Shown here in pieces: positions 45,326 through 53,648 of a DNA stretch of 64,000 nt (positions are counted from its first letter, which is position 1; each line of letters begins with the position of its first letter). A model generated the notes under the pieces. It made no database searches and had not been told where the DNA came from. It saw only the letters and a program-made list of their open reading frames with translations. Origin of the DNA: Terrirhizobium terrae (GTDB taxonomy: Bacteria > Pseudomonadota > Alphaproteobacteria > Rhizobiales > Rhizobiaceae); contig NZ_CP104992.1 in the NCBI RefSeq assembly GCF_030323265.1, forward strand, positions 2,641,501 through 2,705,500, read 5' to 3'. A program made the translations under genes and the position numbers.

Positions 45326-46015
45326 TCAGCCGGCCGCCGCCGTCCATCCATCGACCCAGATCTTGCGCAGCCTGTCTCCCTCTCCGGGAAAGAAGTCGTC
45401 GACCGACTCGCAATGCTCCACCCGGTCGACGCGAAAATTGCGGATCGCCTGTCTGAGCTCGCACCACGCGACGATATTGGCCGTCTGCGAATAATAGATC
45501 AGCGCGATCGGCCGGATCGTCCGTTCCGTCGCGGTGCCGAGTTCGTCGCGGTAATCGAGCAGCAGCTTCTGCTCGTCGCGGATGGCGCGCCTGACGAGGC
45601 CGAGATCGACGGCATCCGGCACCGGCGCCACCGTGCCCCAGGCATGCAGCGCGTTGGCGGAAAAGGTCTGGGTCAGCGGCGCAGGCACGACGGCGGCGAT
45701 CTTGCGGTTCACCTGCTTTGCCGCCCGCTTCAGTTCCGTATCACCCGTCCGCTCCAGAAGTGCGAGCGCCAGCACGATCGCTTCCGTCTCCTCGATCGAC
45801 AGCATCAGCGGCGGCAGGGTGAAACCGGGGCGCAGGATATAGCCGATGCCGCGCTCGCCCTCGATAGGCACACGCATCGCCTGCAGCGCAGCGATATCCC
45901 TGTAGATCGACCGTACCGTCACCTCCAGCTGCGCAGCGATTTCCGCTCCCGTTACCGGCCGCCGCGCCAGCCGCAGGATCTGGATGATCTCGAACAGGCG
46001 CGACGCCTTGCGCAT
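45326..46015 (-). CDS. WYL-domain (YafY-type) transcriptional regulator
   Basis: A 229-residue regulator. N-terminal helix-turn-helix (KASRLFEIIQILRLARRPVTGAEIAAQLE), a middle dimerisation part, and a WYL domain with LLLDYRDELG, RTIRPIALIYYS and WCELRQAIRNFRVDRV. It is divergent from a LysE exporter (46145) with a perfect 9-base inverted repeat between. WYL regulators may respond to nucleotides or small ligands. Confidence 0.9.
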   Translation of the reverse strand: MRKASRLFEIIQILRLARRPVTGAEIAAQLEVTVRSIYRDIAALQAMRVPIEGERGIGYILRPGFTLPPLMLSIEETEAIVLALALLERTGDTELKRAAKQVNRKIAAVVPAPLTQTFSANALHAWGTVAPVPDAVDLGLVRRAIRDEQKLLLDYRDELGTATERTIRPIALIYYSQTANIVAWCELRQAIRNFRVDRVEHCESVDDFFPGEGDRLRKIWVDGWTAAAG

Positions 46016-46036
46016 TCTTCACTCCATTTGTAACGC

Positions 46037-46058
46037 AACTGACAGAGCACTGTCAGTT
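46037..46058. promoter_or_regulatory. inverted repeat AACTGACAG-AGCA-CTGTCAGTT, candidate WYL operator
   Basis: Perfect 9-base arms with a 4-base spacer, 22 bases before the WYL start and 87 bases before the LysE start. Typical position for an autoregulatory operator. Confidence 0.65.
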
Positions 46059-46144
46059 GGGCTGTCCTATAAAATCGCAGACGGACATGGGCGGCAAGGT
46101 TTGCGACCATTTGGTCCGTCCATCGGATGGGGCGGTAACTGACA

Positions 46145-46777
46145 ATGACCTATGGCGAAAATCTCTGGCTCTTTTCGACGCTTTTGTTCGGCATCATCAT
46201 CCTGCCGGGCATGGACATGATGTTCGTACTGGCCAATGCGCTCACCCGTGGGCGCGGTGCCGGATTGGCCGCGACCGGCGGCATGATGCTCGGTGGGCTC
46301 GTCCACTCGCTTTATGGCGCGCTCGGCGTTGGCCTGCTGGCGAAGCTCATCCCCGTGTTGTTCACGCCGCTGATGATCGTCGGCGGGCTCTACATGGCAT
46401 GGATCGGCGTCACGCTGATGCGCAGCGCCATCGTGGTGGAGGATGTCGGCCACGCCGACACCCGTACCAACTGGGAAGCCTTCCGTCGGGGCGTGCTCAC
46501 CTGCCTGATCAACCCAAAAGCCTATCTCTTCATGCTGGCCGTCTATCCGCAATTCCTGCGGCCGGATTTCGGCCCGCTCGCACCCCAGGCTGCGGTCATG
46601 GCGGCGATGACGGCCGGGATGCAGCTTGCCATCTATGGAAGCCTTGCGCTGGCGGCCGGTCGTGCCCGCCGCTTCCTCATCGGCAACGGCGCAGCCACAA
46701 TCTGGACCGGGCGCATATGCGGGGCAATGCTCGTCGCGGTCTCGGCACTGACGCTGTGGGAGGGCATTCGCGGCTGA
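46145..46777 (+). CDS. LysE-family transporter (second copy)
   Basis: A 210-residue exporter with about six membrane segments. Start MTYGENLWLFSTLLFGIIILPGMDM has the family FxxxxxPGP-like block as ILPGMDM; NPKAYLFMLAVYPQFLRPDFG is the middle motif. It is divergent from the WYL regulator, so likely its target. Substrate unknown. Confidence 0.9.
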   Translation: MTYGENLWLFSTLLFGIIILPGMDMMFVLANALTRGRGAGLAATGGMMLGGLVHSLYGALGVGLLAKLIPVLFTPLMIVGGLYMAWIGVTLMRSAIVVEDVGHADTRTNWEAFRRGVLTCLINPKAYLFMLAVYPQFLRPDFGPLAPQAAVMAAMTAGMQLAIYGSLALAAGRARRFLIGNGAATIWTGRICGAMLVAVSALTLWEGIRG

Positions 46778-46937
46778 TCTGCAACGTCTTCGATCGGTGA
46801 ACGCAGTGTTCACTCATATGGGTTGATCTCTGGTAAGTCTGACAGAAACGTGATTTCTTTCAAGCGCATAAGCCGGGCCACTATCATGGCGCGAAAATCG
46901 CGGGCCCGGCTGGCCGCGCAACGAGGAGAAAGCACGC

Positions 46938-47381
46938 ATGAAGTTCAGGATCACCACCATCGCCACCACCGCGCTCTGTCTTGGCTTGGCGGCGACAGCC
47001 GTCACGGCGCAGGATGCGGTCGTGCAGAAGCGCGAGCAGATGATGAAGCAGGTCGGCGGCGCCATGGCCGCGCTCGGCGGCATCGCCAAGGGCGAAAAGC
47101 CGTTCGATGCGGACGTGGTGAAGACCGCACTGACCACGATCAGCACCGACATGAAGGCCTTCCCTGACCAGTTCCCCGCAGGTTCGGAAGTCAATTCGGC
47201 GGCGGCGCCGGCGATCTGGGATAACATGGACGACTTCAAGGCCAAGTCGGCCAAGCTCGCAGGCGATGCCGACACGATCCTCGCCTCCATGCCGGCAGAC
47301 CAGGCCGGCGTGCAGGAAGCCGTCAAGACGCTCGGCGCCAATTGCGGCACCTGCCACCAGACCTACCGCCTGAAGCGATAA
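46938..47381 (+). CDS. cytochrome c' (cytochrome c prime)
   Basis: A 147-residue periplasmic c-type cytochrome. Signal peptide MKFRITTIATTALCLGLAATAVTA; the heme site CGTCH (CxxCH) is at the very C terminus (GANCGTCHQTYRLKR), as expected for a four-helix cytochrome c'. Such proteins bind NO or act in electron transfer. GGAG precedes ATG 46938. Followed after 82 bases by a diheme cytochrome on the same strand. Confidence 0.92.
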   Translation: MKFRITTIATTALCLGLAATAVTAQDAVVQKREQMMKQVGGAMAALGGIAKGEKPFDADVVKTALTTISTDMKAFPDQFPAGSEVNSAAAPAIWDNMDDFKAKSAKLAGDADTILASMPADQAGVQEAVKTLGANCGTCHQTYRLKR

Positions 47382-47463
47382 CGCGGATGGACCGGGAGCC
47401 GCGGCAGCCTGTCCGCGGCTCTTCGATCCGATCTGCCCGGCCACCGACAGCGGGAGACATGCC

Positions 47464-48375
47464 ATGGCCTCGACCTGGTCAAAGATAGCGGCAGCTGGCG
47501 CCGCGGTGATAGCGATCGGCGCCGGTGCCGCCTGGGCGCTGACCAAGCCCGATCCCCATCCCGACAGTTACTGGGCCGATCTCGGCGAGCCCGACCTCGC
47601 CAATGGCGAGCAGATCTTCTGGGCCGGCGGCTGTGCAAGCTGCCATGCCGCGACGGGCGCAGAGGGCGATGCGCTGAAGATCATGTCCGGCGGTAGGGCG
47701 CTGCCCAGCCCGTTCGGCACGTTCCACATCCCCAATATCTCGCCCGATCCGCAGGCCGGCATCGGCAGTTGGACGCTCGCCCAATTCGGCAATGCAATGA
47801 CCCGCGGCGTCGGACCGGGCGGTGAACATCTCTACCCGTCCTTCCCTTATGGCTCCTATGCGCGCATGTCGCCGAAGGACGTCAACGACCTGTTCGGCTA
47901 CCTGAAGACGCTGCCGGCGAGCGGCAATGTCGCGCCCGGCCATGAACTCGGATTTCCCTTCAATATCCGCATGGCGGTAGGTGGCTGGAAATTCCTCTAT
48001 TTCAACGACCAGCCGCGCGTCGAACTCACCTCCGTCGACGACAAGGTCAAGCGCGGCCAGTATCTCGTCGAAGGCCCGGGCCATTGCGGCGAATGCCACA
48101 CGCCGCGCAACGCGCTCGGCGGTTTCGAGGCCGGCAAATGGCTCGCCGGCGGACCGAACCCGGAAGGCGAGGGCACCATCCCCGATATCACCCCCGGCGG
48201 CGACATTGGCTCCTGGAGCGAGGCCGACATCGCCAACTACCTGGAAACCGGCTTCACCCCCGACTACGATTCCGTCGGCGGCTCGATGGTTGAGGTCCAG
48301 CGCAACATGGCGCATCTGCCGAAAAGCGACCTGGAGGCGATCGCGGCTTATCTGAAGGCGGTGCCGTCGCAGTGA
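47464..48375 (+). CDS. diheme cytochrome c with membrane anchor
   Basis: A 303-residue protein: an N-terminal hydrophobic anchor (IAAAGAAVIAIGAGAAWAL), then two cytochrome c domains with heme sites GCASCH (about residue 58) and HCGECH (about residue 209). The layout resembles the cytochrome subunit of periplasmic alcohol/aldehyde dehydrogenases (AdhB-like), but only two hemes. Likely passes electrons to the respiratory chain in the inner membrane; the cognate dehydrogenase is not adjacent. Both cytochrome genes are likely co-transcribed. Confidence 0.92.
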   Translation: MASTWSKIAAAGAAVIAIGAGAAWALTKPDPHPDSYWADLGEPDLANGEQIFWAGGCASCHAATGAEGDALKIMSGGRALPSPFGTFHIPNISPDPQAGIGSWTLAQFGNAMTRGVGPGGEHLYPSFPYGSYARMSPKDVNDLFGYLKTLPASGNVAPGHELGFPFNIRMAVGGWKFLYFNDQPRVELTSVDDKVKRGQYLVEGPGHCGECHTPRNALGGFEAGKWLAGGPNPEGEGTIPDITPGGDIGSWSEADIANYLETGFTPDYDSVGGSMVEVQRNMAHLPKSDLEAIAAYLKAVPSQ

Positions 48376-48401
48376 TGGCAAACTTGCACCCGATCCACTA
48401 A

Positions 48402-48419
48402 GTGCTATATTTGTAGCAC
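48402..48419. promoter_or_regulatory. inverted repeat GTGCTA-N6-TAGCAC before mazE
   Basis: Perfect 6-base arms with a 6-base spacer, 8 bases before the antitoxin start. A likely binding site for the antitoxin itself. Confidence 0.55.
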
Positions 48420-48427
48420 ATGAGGGC

Positions 48428-48700
48428 ATGGCCATGAGCATCACCACAAAGATCAGAAAGCAGGGCGGTGCGGCGATCGTGACCATACCGCCGGCTGTCT
48501 TGAAGACGATGCAGCTGGAGATCGGCGACCAGCTTTCGTTGGAGATGTCTGAAGGCGAACTGGTGGTGAAGCCGCTCAGGAGTGCCAAAAGGCGCTACAA
48601 GCTTAGCGAACTGCTGGAAGGCAAGGACGCCATGTCCAGGCTGAATGCGGACGTGGCCTGGGCCACCGAAGGGGATCCGGTCGGGCACGAAATTTCATGA
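48428..48700 (+). CDS. mazE: MazE/ChpR-type antitoxin (AbrB fold)
   Basis: A 90-residue antitoxin. N-terminal swapped-hairpin AbrB domain (TTKIRKQGGAAIVTIPPAVLKTMQLEIGDQLSLEM), then a charged helix (RRYKLSELLEGKDA) for toxin binding. A second ATG two codons in (48434) is equally possible. Its stop overlaps the toxin start by four bases, giving translational coupling. Confidence 0.93.
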   Translation: MAMSITTKIRKQGGAAIVTIPPAVLKTMQLEIGDQLSLEMSEGELVVKPLRSAKRRYKLSELLEGKDAMSRLNADVAWATEGDPVGHEIS

Positions 48701-49065
48701 TGGTGCGCAGCAATGTGCCCAATCGTGGCGACGTCTTCTGGATCGACCCCAATCCGGTCGCGGGTAGGGAGATAAAGGACCGGCACCGCTTCGTGGTCAT
48801 CACACCGCGCGAAATCAATGCGCTCGGCGTGGCGATGACCGTGCCGATCACAAGCGGGGGCGGTTTCACCCGCAATGTGGGTCTCGCCGTTCCGATTTCG
48901 GGTCATGACACGACTGGCGTTGCCGTCTGCAATCAGGTCCGCAGCTTCGATATCCCGGCAAGAGTCCAGAGCAAGACCGCACGCTACATCGAGACTTTGG
49001 ATCAGCCGACAATGGATGAGATCGTCGCCCGTGTCGTCAGCGCCATCGATCCAGCCGCTGAATAG
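48697..49065 (+). CDS. mazF: MazF/ChpB-type endoribonuclease toxin
   Basis: A 122-residue toxin of the MazF/PemK family. Motifs: NRGDVFWIDPNPVAGREIKD, RHRFVVITP, MTVPITSGG, and CNQVRSFDIPAR. The start may be either of two neighbouring ATG codons. Cuts mRNA at short sites; the antitoxin lies immediately upstream with ATGA overlap. Confidence 0.93.
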   Translation: MMVRSNVPNRGDVFWIDPNPVAGREIKDRHRFVVITPREINALGVAMTVPITSGGGFTRNVGLAVPISGHDTTGVAVCNQVRSFDIPARVQSKTARYIETLDQPTMDEIVARVVSAIDPAAE

Positions 49066-49092
49066 GTCGGCTGCAGAATAGGTCGGCGCGGC

Positions 49093-49662
49093 TCACCGAT
49101 GCTCGGCCGAAAACGGCGCAAGCTCCTCCTCAGCCGTCGCATCCCATAGGCCGAGGCCTTTGAGCACCTCCACGGTGAACGTGAAAGGCGCCGTCCCCGC
49201 AGCAGTCACCACGCCGTCCGCATGCACCGCCTTCGGGCCGTCGACATAATGATCCGTGCCGGAATAGGCCGGGTAGCTTTCATGCGAGCCGAGCCGGTTG
49301 CCGGTATGGGCGACGCCGTTGAGCACGCCCGCGCCTGCCAGCATGCTGGCGGCGGCGCAAATGCCGGCGGTCATCTTGCGGTGCTCGCGGAACGCGATGA
49401 TCAGGTCGTCGAGGCCTTCGGGCACCACATTCTTTTCCCAGGCGAGCCCGCCCGGCACGACGATCGCGTCGAAATCCTTCGGCTGCAGATCCCCATAGGC
49501 GAGATCGGGCGTCACCTTAAGGCCGCCCATGGAGGTCACCGGCTCGCCGTCGGCGGTCGCCGTCTTGACGGTGACGCCGAGATAGCTGCGCGCCACGGCC
49601 ATCAGCAGCGCGCATTCCCAATCGGCAAATTCCGGCGTAAGCGCCACGGCGATTGCGGTCAT
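49093..49662 (-). CDS. DJ-1/PfpI family protein
   Basis: A 189-residue protein. The nucleophile elbow is TAGICAAASMLAGAGVL (Cys about residue 102), with Glu in FADWECALL. Family members act as glyoxalase III, deglycases or chaperones. The start at 49662 (MTAIAVALTPEFADWE) is clear. Convergent with mazF. Adds to the aldehyde-stress gene set. Confidence 0.9.
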   Translation of the reverse strand: MTAIAVALTPEFADWECALLMAVARSYLGVTVKTATADGEPVTSMGGLKVTPDLAYGDLQPKDFDAIVVPGGLAWEKNVVPEGLDDLIIAFREHRKMTAGICAAASMLAGAGVLNGVAHTGNRLGSHESYPAYSGTDHYVDGPKAVHADGVVTAAGTAPFTFTVEVLKGLGLWDATAEEELAPFSAEHR

Positions 49663-49719
49663 CTCGTCCTCTCCTTCAGGATGCCTACAGGATCAATGCC
49701 TCGCGCGGAAGCGGATGCC

Positions 49720-50217
49720 TCAGGCGAGCGCCTGCGTATAGCGCATGCCGGTCACCGGCCGCGGTTTGAAATCCATCTGCTCGTAGAAGCGATGCGCGGC
49801 GGAATTGCCGGTGGCGGCGCTGACCGAAAGATAGCCGCAGCCTGCATTCCTGGCAATTTCACGGGCGCGGGCGACGAGGTGATGGCCTATGCCATGGCCG
49901 CGATGGCCGTCGCGCACGAAGAGATGGTGCAGGTCCATGCCGCGCGAGCCTGCCTCGGCACGGTAGAGCGGCACGAGAATGGCGTAGCCCATCAGTTCGC
50001 TGCCGGTATCGGCGACGATCACGTTGATCCAGGGCATGTCGCCGAACAGATCGCGCTCGAGAATGTCGGGCGTCATGGCCGAGGCGTCATGGTGATGCGC
50101 GGCCAGAAGCGCGATCATCTCGTTGAGCTCGGGCAGATCGTGGCGCTTGGCGCTGCGGATCGTCACCACGGAGGGGCGGGGAAGGGATATTTCAGAATCT
50201 TCGGTCATTGTCGGCAT
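49720..50217 (-). CDS. GNAT-family N-acetyltransferase
   Basis: A 165-residue acetyltransferase. Acetyl-CoA site: LFVRDGHRGHGIGHHLVARA (the RGxGIG type). Start at 50217 or an internal Met at 50208. The substrate is not identifiable. It stands alone between two hairpins. Confidence 0.9.
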   Translation of the reverse strand: MPTMTEDSEISLPRPSVVTIRSAKRHDLPELNEMIALLAAHHHDASAMTPDILERDLFGDMPWINVIVADTGSELMGYAILVPLYRAEAGSRGMDLHHLFVRDGHRGHGIGHHLVARAREIARNAGCGYLSVSAATGNSAAHRFYEQMDFKPRPVTGMRYTQALA

Positions 50218-50262
50218 CCAGTTCCGGTCTCGTTTTGCCGTCAGGTGCCGTTTGATACAACA

Positions 50263-50282
50263 AAGCCGCCTGACGGCGGCTT
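50263..50282 (-). terminator. terminator for the minus-strand lipoprotein gene
   Basis: Arms AAGCCGCC and GGCGGCTT with loop TGAC; on the minus strand it is followed by TGTTGT. The lipoprotein gene ends about 170 bases upstream of it. Confidence 0.6.
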
Positions 50283-50451
50283 GTTGACATGATGATCTGT
50301 CGAGCCGCCCTTTACAGGTAGGCCCAAAAATACGTTGCGGCGGTGGTGAGGCGCGTATTGATCATGGACGCTCTCATGCGCCTGTCCGAAAGGCTTGTCA
50401 ATGGGGGGCGTGGGCTTCCATTGCGGCCGGGATCGGATCTCGACAAGCGCG

Positions 50452-51203
50452 CTACATGCTTTCCTTATCCGGGTTGATGAAAAGATAGACCAGCGAATAG
50501 GTAGTGGAATCGGAGGCCTTCCTCCCGCCTCCGCCTCTGATGCCGGGACCGGTGGTGGTAACGTTCGAATTACCGGTTTTGATGCTGCCGCCGATCGCGA
50601 CGCCGCCCTCGAAGCCGTCATCGGATGTGGTGGTGTCCGTCACCTTGTCCGCGCGCCAGGCACTCAGGAGCAGAACTACCTCTCTCTGCTCCCTTTTCAT
50701 CTGGGCAATGGTGGCGCGGCACTTGTCTCCGAGATTGTCGCGGATAATTCCCGCACCCTCGTCGGTCAGGAAATCTCCCGGACGTTCGTCAATTGGAGCG
50801 TCTTGTCCCGGCTGGCTTTACCCCCGAGGGTGAGGGAGGCGAGCTGGGCTATCTTGGGTGAGCTGAACGAGGCGTTGCCGCTCAGCTCGGACTTGATTGT
50901 CTTGCTGTCTATGCGGATGCCATCATCGACAATCTGCTTGCTCAACTCGTTGAGGGCCGCAGTTTTCGTGTAGTCGTCGTAGCAAAGCTCGTTGAATATC
51001 GTGCCGTCAGGCAGGGCGAATTTGGGCCGCTTGCCGGTTCCTGAAAAATATAGCGCGCCGATCTTGGGCGCGTTGGACGGCAGGATCGTGGAATAATTCG
51101 CGGGGCGGATACTTTCCAGGGATGGCGCTGACACAACGCCTCTTGAACCTGATCCACAAGCGGAAAGCAAAACCATGCTCATCAGCGCAATACTTGCCTT
51201 CAT
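50452..51203 (-). pseudogene. predicted lipoprotein of unknown function, one frameshift
   Basis: Start at 51203 (MKASIALMSMVLLSACGSG) gives a lipoprotein signal with lipobox LSAC and GGGGG upstream. The first frame reads YFSGTGKRPKFALPDGTIF to LTNVR and hits a stop; the run CCC at 50777-50779 (GGG on the coding strand) must be one longer. The repaired frame continues GDFLTDEGAGIIRDNLGDK and QMKREQREVVLLL to 50452, 250 residues. No known domain recognised. The tail is Gly/Thr-rich and lies in an area with few ordinary neighbours. Confidence 0.65.
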
Positions 51204-51339
51204 CGTCATCCCCCAAAGCCCGATGGCATACAGGATCTGTACGGCAGAAAGACAATCTAAACAAGATAATATAAATGATAAACTCTTTGGTTGTATCGAC
51301 TGCGAAGGGCATCCTGCCGCCTCCGTTACTTGCTGCTCA

Positions 51340-51756
51340 TCAATGCTCTCCCTCGCACAGTCCATGGTCCGAGAGCGAGCGGATGACGTAACAGTCCTCG
51401 ATCAAATGACCGCCGTCGCAATGGGAAACGATCCGCTCCAGTTCCTCTTCAAGTTTCTTCAGTTTCTCGATCTTGGTCCGGACGCTCTTCAGGTGGTCGG
51501 CGGCGATCCGGTCGGCGTCGCCGCAGGGCTGGTGCGGATGGGCACTCAGCGCGATCAGTTCGCGGATCGCGGAAATGTCGAGCCCGAGATCGCGCGCGTG
51601 GCGAATGAAGGCGAGCCGCTCCAGATCCTGCCGCTCGTAGCGCCGCTGGTTGCCCTCCGACCGTTCGGCAGCGTCGATCAGCCCCATCTGCTCGTAATAG
51701 CGGATAGTCGGAACCTTGACCCCGGTCCGTTTCGAAAGATCGCCGATCGATAGCAT
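51340..51756 (-). CDS. MerR-family metal-responsive regulator
   Basis: A 138-residue MerR protein. Start 51756 (MLSIGDLSKRTGVKVPTIRYYE) has GGAG upstream. Cysteines at 78 (HPHQPCGD), 113 (SHCDGG) and 122 (EDCYVI), plus His119-like HL, follow the spacing of ZntR/CadR-type sensors of divalent metals (79, 114, 124). It is divergent from dmeRF and carries its own dyad at 51770-51788, so it may regulate itself and contribute to metal efflux control. Confidence 0.88.
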   Translation of the reverse strand: MLSIGDLSKRTGVKVPTIRYYEQMGLIDAAERSEGNQRRYERQDLERLAFIRHARDLGLDISAIRELIALSAHPHQPCGDADRIAADHLKSVRTKIEKLKKLEEELERIVSHCDGGHLIEDCYVIRSLSDHGLCEGEH

Positions 51757-51769
51757 GGTCGCTCTCCAT

Positions 51770-51788
51770 AGCTCTAGTCTCTGGAGCT
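51770..51788. promoter_or_regulatory. MerR-type dyad AGCTCTAG-TCT-CTGGAGCT
   Basis: Eight-base arms with one mismatch and a 3-base spacer, just 14 bases before the merR start. Layout fits a MerR operator overlapping the promoter spacer. Confidence 0.6.
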
Positions 51789-51856
51789 TTAGATAGGTTT
51801 TTTCGGATGGAAAGCACAAGCGCGAAAGCGCGACGCTTGCAGCTTCGCTTCGCGAA

Positions 51857-51881
51857 ATATAATATACCCCCTATATTATAT
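51857..51881. promoter_or_regulatory. DmeR operator: ATATAATATA-C5-TATATTATAT
   Basis: Perfect 10-base arms around a CCCCC centre, 12 bases before the dmeR start. RcnR-family proteins bind AT-rich arms flanking a G/C tract, so this is a very good match to the expected site. Confidence 0.8.
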
Positions 51882-51892
51882 TGGAGTCCGAT

Positions 51893-52165
51893 ATGTCGCA
51901 TACCGTTCGAGACAAGGCGAAGCTTCTTGCGCGCGTGCGCCGGATGAAAGGGCAGATGGAGGCGGTCGAACGATCGTTGGAAGCCGAGGCACCCTGTGCC
52001 GACGTCCTCCAGCTTCTCGCTTCGATCCGCGGCGCGCTGGCCGGGCTGACTGGTGAAGTCGTCGAAGGTCATCTGCATGAACATGTCGTGCATGCGGAAA
52101 GTGACGCCGAGCGCACCCGTGCGGCGGAGGAACTCGCCGGCGTCCTGCGCACCTACATCAAGTAG
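51893..52165 (+). CDS. dmeR: DmeR, RcnR/CsoR-family cobalt-nickel repressor
   Basis: A 90-residue four-helix repressor. Counting from ATG 51893 gives His3, Cys35, His60 and His64, the exact nickel/cobalt ligand set of E. coli RcnR. Start 51893 has GGAG upstream; the ORF's earlier TTG is not needed. Upstream is the AT-rich palindrome with a C5 centre. The next gene is the CDF exporter dmeF, 51 bases downstream. DmeRF gives Co/Ni resistance in Rhizobium and Agrobacterium. Confidence 0.95.
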   Translation: MSHTVRDKAKLLARVRRMKGQMEAVERSLEAEAPCADVLQLLASIRGALAGLTGEVVEGHLHEHVVHAESDAERTRAAEELAGVLRTYIK

Positions 52166-52216
52166 CCGCGCAGGGGAGGCGCCCCGCCGGACCGAAGAGT
52201 ATCAACGGAGTACATC

Positions 52217-53188
52217 ATGGCAAACAGTGTCGATGGCCTGACCCACGACCATGTCTTCCTGGGCAGGGATCATGAGCGCAACGAGAAGAAGGTCTGGCTC
52301 GTCATTGCGCTGACGGCGACGATGATGGTGGCCGAGATCGTCGCCGGCTCGGTCTTCGGCTCGATGGCGCTGATGGCCGATGGCTGGCACATGTCCACCC
52401 ATGCCGGCGCCATGCTGATCTCTGCGCTCGCCTACATGTATGCCCGACGCAATGCGAAAAACCCGCGCTACACCTTCGGCACCGGCAAGCTCGGTGATCT
52501 CGCGGGTTTCGCCAGCGCCATCGTTCTGGCGCTGGTGGCGCTCTTCATCGCCTGGGAAAGCATCGTCCGCCTCGCCAACCCGGTATCGATCGATTTCGAC
52601 CAGGCCATCCTCGTCGCGGTTCTCGGCCTGCTGGTGAACCTCGCCAGCGCCTGGCTGTTGCGTGACGATCACGCCCATGGCGGTCACCACGGGCATCACG
52701 GCACCCATTCGCATTCCGGCCATCACGGAGATCACGCCCATGCGGGCGATCACGGCAAGGCCGAGGACAACAATCTCCGTGCCGCCTATCTGCATGTGCT
52801 GGCCGATGCACTGACATCGGTCCTCGCCATCGCCGCGCTCATCCTCGGTCGCATCTATGGCTGGAATGCACTCGATCCGATCATGGGCATCGTTGGCGGT
52901 CTCGTCATCGCCCGATGGTCGTGGGGGCTGATCGGCGCGACGTCCGGCGTGCTCCTCGATGCCGAACCGGGTGCCGCCGATCTTGCCGATGAGATCCGCC
53001 ACGTCATGGAAACGCCGGATGATACGGTGCTGGACCTGCATGTCTGGCAGGTCGGGCCGGGACACTACGCCACGATCGTCTCCGTCGCAACGACGACCGA
53101 AGCCACGCCGGCATCTTACAAGGAAAGGCTCAAGACCATTTCCGGCCTGTCTCATGTCACGGTGGAGGTGACGCCGCTCGTGGGCTGA
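52217..53188 (+). CDS. dmeF: DmeF, cation diffusion facilitator (Co/Ni efflux)
   Basis: A 323-residue membrane exporter. The N terminus has THDHVF; six membrane segments follow. Between segments 4 and 5 is a long His-rich loop (HAHGGHHGHHGTHSHSGHHG...), a typical metal-binding feature of DmeF. The site motif HMSTHAGAML (HxxxD-type variant) is near segment 2, and HVLADALTS is the second. GGAG precedes the start. Regulated by DmeR upstream. Terminator at 53197. Confidence 0.95.
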   Translation: MANSVDGLTHDHVFLGRDHERNEKKVWLVIALTATMMVAEIVAGSVFGSMALMADGWHMSTHAGAMLISALAYMYARRNAKNPRYTFGTGKLGDLAGFASAIVLALVALFIAWESIVRLANPVSIDFDQAILVAVLGLLVNLASAWLLRDDHAHGGHHGHHGTHSHSGHHGDHAHAGDHGKAEDNNLRAAYLHVLADALTSVLAIAALILGRIYGWNALDPIMGIVGGLVIARWSWGLIGATSGVLLDAEPGAADLADEIRHVMETPDDTVLDLHVWQVGPGHYATIVSVATTTEATPASYKERLKTISGLSHVTVEVTPLVG

Positions 53189-53196
53189 ACGAAAAA

Positions 53197-53217
53197 GGCC
53201 ACGCAAAATGCGTGGCC
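53197..53217. terminator. terminator after dmeF
   Basis: Perfect 9-base arms GGCCACGCA and TGCGTGGCC with a 3-base AAA loop, flanked by AAAAA on the left (T run for the minus strand). Likely bidirectional, as the minus-strand gene at 53247 ends nearby. Confidence 0.75.
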
Positions 53218-53246
53218 GTCTCATCAGTTCTTCAAGCGCGCTGCGC

Positions 53247-53510
53247 TCAGTTGAATTCCTGGAAGACGTCGCGCACCCACTCCTGGGCAACTGGCGCCTG
53301 CTGGCTCGGTACACTGTCTGTGTCGCCGGCTTCTACCGCCCAGAGAGCGCTGGCAAGCGAACTCGACAAGAGCGTGCTGCTGCCGGTCAGTGCGCCGGGA
53401 AAGCGCGCAGTTGTAGCCGTTTCGCGCGGTGCAACTTCTTCCTGCTTGCGTTGCACCTCGACGGTGCGGTTCGGATACTGATAGCCGCTGAGGCCGCTGT
53501 CGATCTTCAT
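53247..53510 (-). CDS. small hypothetical protein
   Basis: 87 residues, soluble, low complexity. It starts MKIDSGLSGYQYPNRTVEVQRK and ends EWVRDVFQEFN, with a middle rich in Ser and Ala. I recall similar short conserved proteins in rhizobia but no domain is known. The frame is supported by the terminator position and lack of another gene here. Confidence 0.55.
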   Translation of the reverse strand: MKIDSGLSGYQYPNRTVEVQRKQEEVAPRETATTARFPGALTGSSTLLSSSLASALWAVEAGDTDSVPSQQAPVAQEWVRDVFQEFN

Positions 53511-53648
53511 GGCGTTTCGCCCACGTCCAGTTTGGTTAACGAATGGTTAACGCCTGGAGCTTGCGCGAGGCTTGCGTCGAGAATCTCGATCGAGGTCTGG
53601 ATCATTGACAAACGAGATCAGCGCGTGCTCGCGCGCTGCTTCGCCACC

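Noticed and set aside
49053-49090. Short direct repeat AATAGGTCGG after mazF
   Set aside because: Only 10 bases twice; no structure or regulatory logic.
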